Of a stretch of DNA of 64,000 nucleotides, positions 7,795 through 15,741 are shown piece by piece. This DNA comes from Pseudomonas fulva. Lineage in GTDB: Bacteria; Pseudomonadota; Gammaproteobacteria; Pseudomonadales; Pseudomonadaceae. The notes under the pieces are model-generated. The model worked only from the letters and a program-made list of their open reading frames with translations. It had not been told where the DNA came from and searched no databases. The stretch's first letter is position 1, and every line of letters begins with the position of its first letter. The position numbers and the translations under genes are program-made. The stretch spans positions 1-64,000 of the forward strand of contig NZ_JADNYP010000020.1 of assembly GCF_015680705.1 (NCBI RefSeq), given 5' to 3'.

Positions 7795-8400
7795 TCAGCT
7801 GGCCTGTGCCAGGCCCTGGCGGACCCGGTTGCCCAGCGTGAGGATCGAGAGCACGAGGATGAGCGCCAGCAGGCCGTTGATCCATGTCGCGGCCAGCAAG
7901 CCGAAGGCGACGCCCGCGCCCAGCACACCGAAGGCAAAGGCCCGGTCGCTCTTGCCCATCGGCCCGTCGTAACGCCGTGATGCGCCTGCCAGCGGGCCCA
8001 TGACTCCGGCGTATTCGCTCAGCAGGGCACTGATCACCACCAGGACCACCAGCGTCGGCGAAACGCCTGGGAGCAAGGCGAAGGGCAGGTAGAGGGCGGC
8101 ATCGGCGACCACGTCGCAGAGTTCGTTGAGATAAGCGCCAAGCCTGGACTGCTGGCCGAACTCACGGGCCAGCATGCCGTCGATCGCGTTCAAGGCCATG
8201 CGCAGTAGCATCCACAGCGGTACCAGCAGGAACAGCCAGGCGACATCGGCGCGCCAGGCCAGCAACAGCCCCAGCAGTACCGAGATGCCGCCGGCTGCGA
8301 GGGTCACCTGGTTGGCGCTGACGCCGCGTGAATGAAGACGCTTGACCGAAGGCCGCAACAGCGCCTGGAAGCGGGGTTTGAGCTGGTAGATCGACGGCAC
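7795..8400 (-). CDS. CDP-alcohol phosphotransferase-family membrane protein (YnbA-like)
   Basis: A 201-residue membrane protein with about five or six helices and a variant CDP-alcohol phosphotransferase motif, NAIDGMLAR then GAYLNELCD. The first and third of the four conserved metal-binding aspartates are Asn. The GTG at 8400 is chosen over the ATG at 8424 because AAAGGAG sits 7 bases before the GTG; the resulting start (PSIYQLKP) and length fit E. coli YnbA as I remember it. It is the first gene of the four-gene lipid cluster. The family transfers a phospho-alcohol between CDP-diacylglycerol and an alcohol. Because of the Asn substitutions the chemistry may differ. Confidence 0.85.
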   Translation of the reverse strand: MPSIYQLKPRFQALLRPSVKRLHSRGVSANQVTLAAGGISVLLGLLLAWRADVAWLFLLVPLWMLLRMALNAIDGMLAREFGQQSRLGAYLNELCDVVADAALYLPFALLPGVSPTLVVLVVISALLSEYAGVMGPLAGASRRYDGPMGKSDRAFAFGVLGAGVAFGLLAATWINGLLALILVLSILTLGNRVRQGLAQAS

Positions 8401-8587
8401 GGGAACGCTCCTTTTCCGGGTCATGGCTGCATGCCAGTCCAGGTGCCGATTGTGGGGAAAAGAGAGCTCGCTCGGCAAGCCGGACCTGTGCGACGGGCCG
8501 GTCAGCATCATGGCTGTCGCCTGGACGGCATGACCAATGCCACTATGGCGGCTTCTTCAACGTCCCCTGCCAGGGCAAAGGACAGCC

Positions 8588-9352
8588 ATGTCGAATCTTT
8601 TCGCGTTCTACCAGGATCTGGGGTCCTGGTTGTCACTGCTGGTGATACTGACCTTCGTGCTTGCGGGCATGGTCAAGGGAGTCATAGGCCTGGGCCTGCC
8701 GACCATCGCCATGGGCCTGCTCGGCCTGGCCATGCCTCCGGCACAGGCGGCAGCGCTGCTGATCGTGCCTTCGACCTTGACGAACCTGTGGCAACTGGCT
8801 TCGGGCAGGCATCTGCTGGGGCTGTTGCGCAGGCTGGGCAGCCTGCTGGCGATGATCGTCGTCGGTACGTTGCTGGGCAGCCTCTGGCTGGGCATCGACA
8901 GTAGCCCCTGGGCGGCGCATGCGCTGGGCGGCGCGCTGCTGGTCTATGCCGTGTACGGCCTCAGCGGGCCGCAGCTGCGTATCGCGCCTCGGCACGAGCG
9001 CTGGCTCGGCCCGCTGTGCGGCCTGGTCACGGGCGTGGTGACGGCGGCCACCGGCGTGTTCGTGATGCCTGCGGTGCCCTACCTGCAGGCGCTGGGGCTG
9101 GCGCGCGACGAGATGGTCCAGGCGCTGGGCCTGTCGTTCACCGTGTCGACCATCGCTCTGGCGTTTGGCCTGGCTGGCCAGTCAGCCCTCGGCGGCCAGG
9201 CCCTGGGGGCCTCGCTGCTGATGTTCGTGCCCGCGCTGCTGGGCATGTTCTGCGGCCAGTGGCTGCGTCGACGGATCCATCCAACGCTGTTCCGGCGCTG
9301 CTTCTTCATTGGCCTGGCACTGCTGGGCACGCACCTGTTGCTCAACGGCTAG
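8588..9352 (+). CDS. Sulfite exporter TauE/SafE family permease
   Basis: A 254-residue integral membrane protein with roughly eight hydrophobic helices. The family-typical glycine-rich entry GMVKGVIGLGLPTIAMG (about residues 24-40) and the repeated second half near GLVTGVVTAATGVFVMP are both present. Family members move sulfite, sulfonates or other organic anions; the substrate here is not determinable. The ATG at 8588 gives the proper N-terminal helix. It is divergent from the lipid operon and overlaps the convergent downstream gene by 11 bp at its 3' end. Confidence 0.88.
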   Translation: MSNLFAFYQDLGSWLSLLVILTFVLAGMVKGVIGLGLPTIAMGLLGLAMPPAQAAALLIVPSTLTNLWQLASGRHLLGLLRRLGSLLAMIVVGTLLGSLWLGIDSSPWAAHALGGALLVYAVYGLSGPQLRIAPRHERWLGPLCGLVTGVVTAATGVFVMPAVPYLQALGLARDEMVQALGLSFTVSTIALAFGLAGQSALGGQALGASLLMFVPALLGMFCGQWLRRRIHPTLFRRCFFIGLALLGTHLLLNG

Positions 9353-9656
9353 CCGAGGAAGGGCTGAGCATTTCCACTTGCTGGATCTCCAGGTCCTGTT
9401 CCAGGTAGTCCATGCGCTGCTCGAAGAACGCGCGCATGTGCGGCAGGGCCAGGTGCACATCCAGGTCGGCCTTGCTTGCCCAGACTTCGTAGAAGATGAA
9501 CAGGGTAGGGTCCTGCAGGTCGCGCAACATGTGGTATTCGATACAGCCAGGTTCCTGGCGGCTGGGCTCCACATGGGGGCGCAGCAATGCCTCGAAGGCG
9601 TCGGCCTGCTCCGGGCGTGTCTTGGCCTTGAGAAGAAATGCATGGTGGGTGGTCAT
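9342..9656 (-). CDS. Antibiotic biosynthesis monooxygenase (ABM) domain protein
   Basis: A 104-residue ferredoxin-like dimeric alpha/beta-barrel protein of the YgiN/ABM class. Typical features are the opening FLLKAKTRPEQADAFEALL, the EPGCIEYHMLRD strand-turn and YEVWASKADLDVHLALPHM. Homologues act as quinol monooxygenases or detoxify small aromatics. YgiN sits beside mdaB in E. coli, and mdaB is the next gene here (opposite strand). A role in quinone redox cycling is therefore a reasonable inference. The start at 9656 follows a GGGAG site. Confidence 0.85.
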   Translation of the reverse strand: MTTHHAFLLKAKTRPEQADAFEALLRPHVEPSRQEPGCIEYHMLRDLQDPTLFIFYEVWASKADLDVHLALPHMRAFFEQRMDYLEQDLEIQQVEMLSPSSASR

Positions 9657-9831
9657 CGGGCGCTCCCTTGGGCAGTTAAACGTTTCCGGAACAACAATAC
9701 ACTGTCGATTCGTGCGGTGCAGGCAAAGCACATTTGACTGTCATCGTCTTTTTCCAGCGCAGCGCAGCCTCTAACCTGCCGGCCATCGAAAAATCTGGTC
9801 GCTGACCGAAACCGACTCGCAGAGGCATTGC

Positions 9832-10434
9832 ATGAACAAGATCCTGCTACTCAATGGTGGCAAACGTTTCGCCCATTCCGCTGGCCAACTCAACCAGACC
9901 CTGCACGAAGCGGCCCTGGGGTACTTCGACCGGGCTGGCCATGAAGTACGCCAGACCTTCATCGACGGTGGCTACGATGTCGAGCAAGAGGTCGAGAACT
10001 ACCTCTGGGCCGATGTGGTGATCTACCAGATGCCTGGCTGGTGGATGGGGGCACCATGGACCGTCAAGCAGTACCTGGACGAAGTGTTCACCGCCGGGCA
10101 TGGCAGCCTCTACGCCAATGACGGACGTACCCGCGCGGACGCTTCGCAGAAATACGGCAGCGGCGGCCTGCTGCATGGCAAGCGCTACATGATCAGCGCC
10201 ACCTGGAACGCGCCGCAGCAAGCGTTCGACGATCCGAGCGACTTCTTCGAGGGCAAGGGCGTGGATGCCGTGTATTTCCCTTTCCACAAGGCCAACCAGT
10301 TCCTCGGCATGAGCGGCTTGCCGACTTTCGTGGCCGTGGACGTGATGAAGCGGCCCGACGTGCCGGCGACACTGGCAGCCTACGAGGCGCATCTGGCCAC
10401 GGTCTTCGGCCAGGCTCCCGGCCACGGCGAGTGA
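9832..10434 (+). CDS. mdaB: NAD(P)H:quinone oxidoreductase MdaB
   Basis: A 200-residue flavodoxin-fold FAD enzyme that reduces quinones by two electrons, protecting against redox cycling. The opening MNKILLLNGGKRFAHSAGQL and the stretch YQMPGWWMGAPWTVKQYLDEV (about 64-84) are hallmark MdaB sequence. The length equals that of the family. It is divergent from the ABM gene over a 175-bp gap, so the pair may share regulation, as with mdaB-ygiN of E. coli. No obvious operator was identified. Confidence 0.93.
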   Translation: MNKILLLNGGKRFAHSAGQLNQTLHEAALGYFDRAGHEVRQTFIDGGYDVEQEVENYLWADVVIYQMPGWWMGAPWTVKQYLDEVFTAGHGSLYANDGRTRADASQKYGSGGLLHGKRYMISATWNAPQQAFDDPSDFFEGKGVDAVYFPFHKANQFLGMSGLPTFVAVDVMKRPDVPATLAAYEAHLATVFGQAPGHGE

Positions 10435-10472
10435 ACCGATCCGGCAGGCAGATGTAACAGTGCTTTGCTTGT

Positions 10473-10491
10473 GAGAATTGAAATCATTATT
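10473..10491. promoter_or_regulatory. Fur box upstream of the DUF3649-PepSY operon
   Basis: GAGAATTGAAATCATTATT matches the 19-bp Fur consensus GATAATGATAATCATTATC at 14 of 19 positions, with the right half nearly perfect. It lies 30 bp before the first gene of an operon whose families are repeatedly linked to iron uptake. This predicts repression in high iron. Confidence 0.75.
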
Positions 10492-10520
10492 ATCGGTGAC
10501 CCGCTCAATCGGAACTCACC

Positions 10521-10826
10521 ATGAAAAGCAAAGCCGCCGGGCTTGCGCTCGACTATCGACTGGCCGTGACCTCGCGCAGCCTGGCTGCCTTGCTGGGGGG
10601 CTACCTGCTGGCGTCGCTGGCCAGCACCTGCATTGCGCTGCTCAGCCCGCTGGCCCAGGTCGACGCGGTGCTCACCGGCCTGCTGCTGTCCTTCCTGTTC
10701 TACCTGCTGGCATTCATCTGGTGCTTCGCCTGTCGTAGCGCGACGCGCGCCTGGCTGGGCGTGCTGGCGCCGAGCCTGGCGCTGGGGCTGGTCGATGGCT
10801 TGGCCTACTGGATGAAAAACCCATGA
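10521..10826 (+). CDS. DUF3649-family small membrane protein, iron-regulated operon
   Basis: A 101-residue hydrophobic protein with three predicted transmembrane helices, opening with a soluble MKSKAAGLALDYRLAVTSR and then LAALLGGYLLASL. It matches the DUF3649 pattern, which is commonly found just ahead of PepSY-type reductase-like proteins in pseudomonads. Its stop overlaps the next start (ATGA), so the two are translationally coupled. The biochemical role is unknown. The Fur box upstream and the operon partners suggest ferric-siderophore handling at the inner membrane. Confidence 0.85.
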   Translation: MKSKAAGLALDYRLAVTSRSLAALLGGYLLASLASTCIALLSPLAQVDAVLTGLLLSFLFYLLAFIWCFACRSATRAWLGVLAPSLALGLVDGLAYWMKNP

Positions 10827-12397
10827 AAGAGGGCCTGCGCCAGGCCATGGCCTGGCTGCACACCTGGGTCGGGCTGATCTTCGGCTGGCTGCTGTTCGCC
10901 ATCTTCCTGACCGGGACGCTGTCTTACTTCAAGGAAGAGATCGATCACTGGACCAAGCCGGAAATCCGCAGCCACGCGCTCGACCCGGCGGCCAGTCTTG
11001 CCATGGCCCAACGCTACCTGCAGGCCAATGCCGCGGATGCGGCCAGCTGGTTCATCCGTCTGCCCAGCGAACGCGAGGCCGCGCTGAGCGTCGGCTGGCG
11101 CGCCAGGGACGCAGTCGGGCGAGGCGGCTTCGTCAGCAAGGAGCTCGATGCCCAGAGCGGCGAGCAAGTCCTGGCGCGCGATAGCCGGGGCGGCGAATTC
11201 TTCTACCGCTTCCATTTCCAGCTCCAGATGCCGCACCCCTGGGGCCGCTGGCTGTCGACCTTCTGTGCCTTCATCATGCTGCTGGGCCTGGTGACGGGCG
11301 TCATCACCCACAAGAAGATCTTCAAGGAATTCTTCACCTTCCGCCCAGGCAAGGGCCAGCGCTCCTGGCTCGATGGGCACAACGCCATTGGCGTGCTGGT
11401 GCTGCCGTTCCACCTGATGATCAGCTACAGCAGCCTGGTGATCTTCATGTACATGGTGATGCCGGCGCCCATCCTCGCCAGCTATGGCAGTCCGAGCGGC
11501 TACTTCAAGGACCTGCTCGGCGTCGTCCAGGCGCCCCCGGCAGCCGGCGAGCCGGCGTCGTTGGTGGCGCTGCCGACCCTGTACGCCAAGGTCGGGGAGC
11601 AGGCGCCTGGGGCGCGCATGGGCTTCATCCAGGTCCAAAATCCAGGCGACCGCAACGCTCGGGTGAGCTTCGCTCGCTCATCGGCCGATAGCGTTCCCTA
11701 CAAGCGCAGCGAAAGCTGGACCTTCGATGGCGTCAGTGGCCAGCAGCTGTCGGGCGGTGCGCCGGAAAGCCTGGCGATGATGACTTCGTTCACTTTCGTC
11801 GGCCTGCACATGGGCCACTTCGCCGGGCCCTGGTTGCGCTGGCTGTACTTCGTCTTCGGCGTCGCCGGCACGGCGGTCATCGGCACCGGCCTGGTCATGT
11901 GGCTGGGCAAGCGCCAGCTCAAGCACGCCAAGAGTCAGGGCATGTCGGGCGAACTGCGGCTGGTCGAGGTGCTCAACATCGCCAGCATGAGCGGGCTGAT
12001 GATCGCCGTGGCGGCGTTCTTCCAGGCCAACCGCTTGCTGCCGATTGCCCTCGAGGGGCGAGGCGACTGGGAGGTCAAGGTGTTCTTCCTGGCCTGGGCG
12101 GCAGCGCTGCTTCACGCCGCCCTGCGCCCGGGCCGGCGTGCCTGGGCCGAACAGTTGCTGCTGGGCGCGGCGCTGTTCGGCGCGCTGCCGGTGCTCAACG
12201 GTGTGACCACTGGGCAGGGCCTGGATCACTCCATCGCCGTGGGTGACTGGGCCATGGCGGGCTTCGACCTGACTGCCCTGGCTTGCGCCCTGTTCCTGGC
12301 CTGGGTTGGCAGCCAGATGCTCAAGGCGCCGCGGCCGCTGGCCAAGCGCGCACCGAGAGCATCCGAGCGTGCTGGCGCCGAACCGGAGATGAACTGA
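10823..12397 (+). CDS. PepSY-associated transmembrane protein, putative ferrisiderophore reductase
   Basis: A 524-residue inner-membrane protein. Residues 1-30 carry AWLHTWVGLIFGWLLFAIF, the hallmark first helix. A large periplasmic region with PepSY-like segments follows, then a helix at about 145-165, histidines in THKKIFKEFF and DGHNAIGVLVLPFHLMI, and further helices after residue 340. The family (FoxB/PiuB-like) is thought to transfer electrons through bound haem to reduce ferric siderophores. Coupled by ATGA to the gene before and by TGATG to the gene after. The Fur box supports an iron role; the siderophore is unknown. Confidence 0.87.
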   Translation: MKEGLRQAMAWLHTWVGLIFGWLLFAIFLTGTLSYFKEEIDHWTKPEIRSHALDPAASLAMAQRYLQANAADAASWFIRLPSEREAALSVGWRARDAVGRGGFVSKELDAQSGEQVLARDSRGGEFFYRFHFQLQMPHPWGRWLSTFCAFIMLLGLVTGVITHKKIFKEFFTFRPGKGQRSWLDGHNAIGVLVLPFHLMISYSSLVIFMYMVMPAPILASYGSPSGYFKDLLGVVQAPPAAGEPASLVALPTLYAKVGEQAPGARMGFIQVQNPGDRNARVSFARSSADSVPYKRSESWTFDGVSGQQLSGGAPESLAMMTSFTFVGLHMGHFAGPWLRWLYFVFGVAGTAVIGTGLVMWLGKRQLKHAKSQGMSGELRLVEVLNIASMSGLMIAVAAFFQANRLLPIALEGRGDWEVKVFFLAWAAALLHAALRPGRRAWAEQLLLGAALFGALPVLNGVTTGQGLDHSIAVGDWAMAGFDLTALACALFLAWVGSQMLKAPRPLAKRAPRASERAGAEPEMN

Positions 12398-12723
12398 TGC
12401 TAAGCGTTGCCCTGCTTGGTTTTTCCGGCTTCGCCGCGCTGTGCCTGGCCATGGAGAAGCATTTCAACGACCTGCTTGGCCGCAAGCCCCGCCAAGCGCA
12501 GACCCGCGTGCTGCGAGCGGGCGGCTGGGCCCTGCTACTGTTGTCGCTGGTCCTTGCCGTGCACTTGCGCGGTTGGGCCCATGGCCTGGTGGAATGGTTC
12601 GCGGTACTGATGGCCAGCGTGACCTTGTGGGTCTTCGGCCTGCCTTACCAGCCGCGCCTGCTGCTTGGCCTGGCCGCGACGAGCTGGCTGGCCGGTTCGC
12701 TCCTGGTGCTGCTGCAGGCCTGA
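12397..12723 (+). CDS. DUF3325-family small membrane protein
   Basis: A 108-residue, four-helix hydrophobic protein. The pattern FSGFAALCLAMEKHFNDLLG near the N-terminus is typical of DUF3325. It is the third gene of the DUF3649-PepSY-DUF3325 operon; its ATG overlaps the stop of the PepSY gene by one base. Function unknown, presumably a subunit or assembly partner of the reductase-like protein. Confidence 0.83.
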   Translation: MLSVALLGFSGFAALCLAMEKHFNDLLGRKPRQAQTRVLRAGGWALLLLSLVLAVHLRGWAHGLVEWFAVLMASVTLWVFGLPYQPRLLLGLAATSWLAGSLLVLLQA

Positions 12724-12734
12724 GTTGGCGCTGC

Positions 12735-13604
12735 TCAGAACGCGCCGCGGTAGTCGCTTGGCGTCGCCCCCATGGCCAGGCGGAAGCGGTTGCTGAAGTG
12801 ACTGGCACTGGCGAAGCCGCATAGCAGGGCGATCTGGCCCAGCGCCAAGTCCCCGCCACGCAGCAGCCGACAGGCCCGGTGCATGCGCCGCGCCAGCAGG
12901 TAGCGATGGGGCGGCACGCCGAAGCTTGTCCGGAACATGCGGGCGAAGTGGTATTCGGACAGGTTGCAGCGCGTGGCCAGTTCGCCGAGCGTGATCGGCT
13001 GTTCCAGGTGCGCTTCGATGTAGTCGGCCAGTTGTCGCCGTTGGTGCGGCGCCAGCCCGCCCTTGAGACGCAGGCCGCTGCGCGGGCCAGCCTGGCTGAG
13101 CAGCGCATGGTCGATGATGTCGTGCCCCAGACTGCTGGCCAGCAGGCGCTCGCCCGGCTCGCGCCAGTCCAGGGCGACCAGCTGGCGAAAGCGCGCCGCC
13201 TGCTGGCGGTCGTCGACGAAGGTCGCTTCTTGCAGCTGCATCTCCCGAGGTTCGCGGTCGAGCAGGCGGACGCAGCCGAGGGCGAACTGCTCTTCGCTGA
13301 TGTACAGGTGCGCCAGGCGGATCGCGCCGTTGACGATCCAGTTGGACTCATGTCCGGCGGGCATGATGCACAGCTTGTCCGGCGCGCCCTTGTCGGCCGG
13401 CCGCTGGCGACGAAAGGTGCCGGTGCCATCGGCGATGTAGCATGACAGGGTATGGTGGCTGGGCGCCTGGTAGTCGCGGGCGTCGTCGCGATTGCTCCAC
13501 AATGCCGCGGCCAGGCCGTCGCCCAGCTGCGCGCCGAGTTCCAGGCGGGCGTGCGGCGAAGCGTGCATGGCATTGAAGACCTGCAGCTGGTTGAGTGGCG
13601 TCAT
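12735..13604 (-). CDS. AraC-family transcriptional regulator
   Basis: A 289-residue regulator. The C-terminal AraC/XylS DNA-binding domain (about 190-285) has two helix-turn-helix units: ITLGELATRCNLSEYHFARM and LGQIALLCGFASASHFSNRF. The N-terminal 180 residues form the sensor half and contain no motif I can assign. The ATG at 13604 is preceded by GGAGGAA. It is divergent from an EamA-type exporter gene 136 bp away and probably regulates it. It is convergent with the iron operon, with only 11 bp between stops. Confidence 0.88.
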   Translation of the reverse strand: MTPLNQLQVFNAMHASPHARLELGAQLGDGLAAALWSNRDDARDYQAPSHHTLSCYIADGTGTFRRQRPADKGAPDKLCIMPAGHESNWIVNGAIRLAHLYISEEQFALGCVRLLDREPREMQLQEATFVDDRQQAARFRQLVALDWREPGERLLASSLGHDIIDHALLSQAGPRSGLRLKGGLAPHQRRQLADYIEAHLEQPITLGELATRCNLSEYHFARMFRTSFGVPPHRYLLARRMHRACRLLRGGDLALGQIALLCGFASASHFSNRFRLAMGATPSDYRGAF

Positions 13605-13740
13605 GGGTGATTCCTCCGCGTACATCCTACTGCGCCATCGTCCCGCTAGCAGCAGGCGAGCGTGCAAAAGCGCAAGTTTGCGCAAGCCGGCCGTTGCGGT
13701 TCGGGCGGACACTGGGCGCCTCGATCGAGGAGCGCCGCCG

Positions 13741-14643
13741 ATGAACCTGTTCTTGTATCTGTTGACCGTATTGATCTGGGGTACCACGTGGATCGCCTTG
13801 AAACTCCAGCTGGGCCTGGTCGCCATCCCGGTATCGATCGTCTACCGCTTCGCCCTGGCCGGTCTGATACTGTTCGTCATCCTGCTGCTAAGCCGTCGCC
13901 TGCAACCGATGGGCAAGCGTGCCCACCTGGTTTGCCTGGCCCAGGGCTTGTGCCTGTTTTGCGTCAACTTCATGTGCTTTCTGACCGCCAGCCAATGGAT
14001 CGCCAGCGGCCTGGTGGCCGTGGTGTTCTCTACCGCGACCTTGTGGAACGCGCTCAATGCCTGGTTGTTCTTCAGGCAGCGCATCGCTGCCAACGTGCTC
14101 GGCGGTGGCGCCTGCGGACTGCTTGGGCTCGCGCTGCTGTTCTGGCCCGAACTAGGCGCGCACGCGGCCAGTCGCCAGACCCTGCTGGGCCTGGGCCTGG
14201 CCTTGCTCGGCACCTTGTGCTTCTCGGCCGGCAACCTGCTTTCCAGCGTGCAGCAGAAAGCCGGGCTCAGGCCGATGACCAGCAACGCCTGGGGCATGCT
14301 CTACGGTGCCAGCATGCTGGCCGTGTATTGCCTGATCGACGGTGTTCCCTTCGGCATGGACTGGAGCAGCCGCTATGTCGGCTCGCTTCTGTACCTGGTG
14401 ATTCCCGGCTCGGTGATCGGCTTTACTGCCTACCTGACCCTGGTCGGGCGCATGGGTCCCGAGCGCGCCGCCTATTGCACCGTGCTGTTTCCCCTGGTCG
14501 CGCTCAACGTCTCGGCGTTCGCCGAAGGCTACCAATGGACCACTCCGGCGCTGCTCGGCCTGTTGCTGGTGATGGCGGGCAACGTGCTGGTGTTCCGCAA
14601 GCCCCGGGCCGTGCCTGGACGCACGGCCGCGCTGACGCGTTGA
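13741..14643 (+). CDS. EamA/DMT-family transporter
   Basis: A 300-residue drug/metabolite transporter with about ten helices in two EamA repeats. It opens with FLYLLTVLIWGTTWIALK, the standard EamA start, and the second repeat begins near residue 150. Members export amino acids, purines or toxic metabolites; no substrate can be assigned. The start follows CGAGGAGCG. The divergent AraC gene suggests inducible expression. It is convergent with the ghrB-like gene, with a 47-bp gap. Confidence 0.88.
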   Translation: MNLFLYLLTVLIWGTTWIALKLQLGLVAIPVSIVYRFALAGLILFVILLLSRRLQPMGKRAHLVCLAQGLCLFCVNFMCFLTASQWIASGLVAVVFSTATLWNALNAWLFFRQRIAANVLGGGACGLLGLALLFWPELGAHAASRQTLLGLGLALLGTLCFSAGNLLSSVQQKAGLRPMTSNAWGMLYGASMLAVYCLIDGVPFGMDWSSRYVGSLLYLVIPGSVIGFTAYLTLVGRMGPERAAYCTVLFPLVALNVSAFAEGYQWTTPALLGLLLVMAGNVLVFRKPRAVPGRTAALTR

Positions 14644-14690
14644 ATGGGGTGAAGTGCCAACTCCTCGAAACGGCCTGGAAGAACGTAGCC

Positions 14691-15665
14691 TCAACCTTTC
14701 CAGACCTGCGGATTGACCAGGTCCCGTGGGCGCTCGCCGAGCAGGGCCGAGCGCAGGTTCTCCATCGCCCGGTTGGCCATCGCTTCACGGGTTTCGGCGG
14801 TGGCCGAGCCGATGTGCGGCAAGGTCAGGGCGTTGGGCAGACTGAACAGGGGCGAGTCGGCCAGCGGCTCCTTCTCGTAGACGTCCAGCCCGGCGCCACG
14901 AATGGTACCGGCCTGCAGTGCCTCGACCAGCGCCGCTTCGTCCACCACCGGGCCCCGGGCGATATTGATGAGGAAGGCGCTGGGCTTCATCAGCTTCAGC
15001 TCGCGCGCGCCGATCAGCTTGCGCGTGGCATCGCTCAACGGCACCACCAGGCAGACGAAGTCGGATTCGGCCAGCAGCTGGTCGAGGCTGCGGTACTGGG
15101 CACCGAGCTCCTGCTCCAGCGCGGTCTTGCGACTGTTGCCGCTGTACAGGACCTGCATGCCGAAACCGAAGCGACCACGTCGGGCGATCGCCGCGCCGAT
15201 GTTGCCCATGCCGACGATTCCCAAGGTCTTGCCATGCACGTCGCTGCCGAAATGCGCCGGGGCCACGCTGGCCTTCCAATGCCCGGCCTTGGTCCAGGCA
15301 TCGAGCTCGGCGATGCGTCGGGCGCTGCCCATGATCAGGGCGAAGCCAAGGTCCGCGGTACTTTCGGTGAGCACGTCGGGGGTGTTGGTCAGAGCGATCC
15401 CGCGTTCGTTGAAGTAGGCCAGGTCATAGTTGTCGTAGCCGACCGATACGCTCGAGACCACCTCCAGCCGGGCCGCGCCTTCGAGCTGGGCGCGACCGAG
15501 CTTGCGCCCGACGCCGATCAGCCCGTGCGCCTCGGGAAGCGCCTCGTTGAACTGGGCGTTGAGATCGCCCACGGCCGGGTCGGGCAGGATCACGTTGAAA
15601 TCGTGCTGCAGGCGCTCGGCCATGGCCGGGGTGATGCGGCTGAAGGCCAGGACGGTCTTTTTCAT
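14691..15665 (-). CDS. ghrB: 2-hydroxyacid dehydrogenase (glyoxylate / 2-ketogluconate reductase type)
   Basis: A 324-residue NAD(P)H-dependent D-2-hydroxyacid dehydrogenase. The Rossmann motif GIVGMGNIGAAIARR lies near 149-163, followed by the conserved NIARGPVVDEAALVEAL with the catalytic arginine (about 233-249), a Glu in GLDVYEKEP, and His in LPHIGSAT near 284. This pattern matches GhrB/TkrA, which reduces 2-ketogluconate, glyoxylate and hydroxypyruvate. The symbol is given on family resemblance; glycerate dehydrogenase is the main alternative. It appears to be monocistronic. Confidence 0.85.
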   Translation of the reverse strand: MKKTVLAFSRITPAMAERLQHDFNVILPDPAVGDLNAQFNEALPEAHGLIGVGRKLGRAQLEGAARLEVVSSVSVGYDNYDLAYFNERGIALTNTPDVLTESTADLGFALIMGSARRIAELDAWTKAGHWKASVAPAHFGSDVHGKTLGIVGMGNIGAAIARRGRFGFGMQVLYSGNSRKTALEQELGAQYRSLDQLLAESDFVCLVVPLSDATRKLIGARELKLMKPSAFLINIARGPVVDEAALVEALQAGTIRGAGLDVYEKEPLADSPLFSLPNALTLPHIGSATAETREAMANRAMENLRSALLGERPRDLVNPQVWKG

Positions 15666-15741
15666 CGGCGACTTCTCTCATGGTGAATGGAACGATCGGT
15701 AGCACGCTACCATTGTCCTCCCACCCGACGCAGCAGGTTTT

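Noticed and set aside
5924..7972. A 682-codon open frame on the plus strand, antisense to the hydrolase-methyltransferase and YnbA-like genes
   Set aside because: It is the mirror of two well-supported genes in high-G+C DNA; composition (Gln/His/Arg/Ala-rich) and lack of domains mark it as a shadow.
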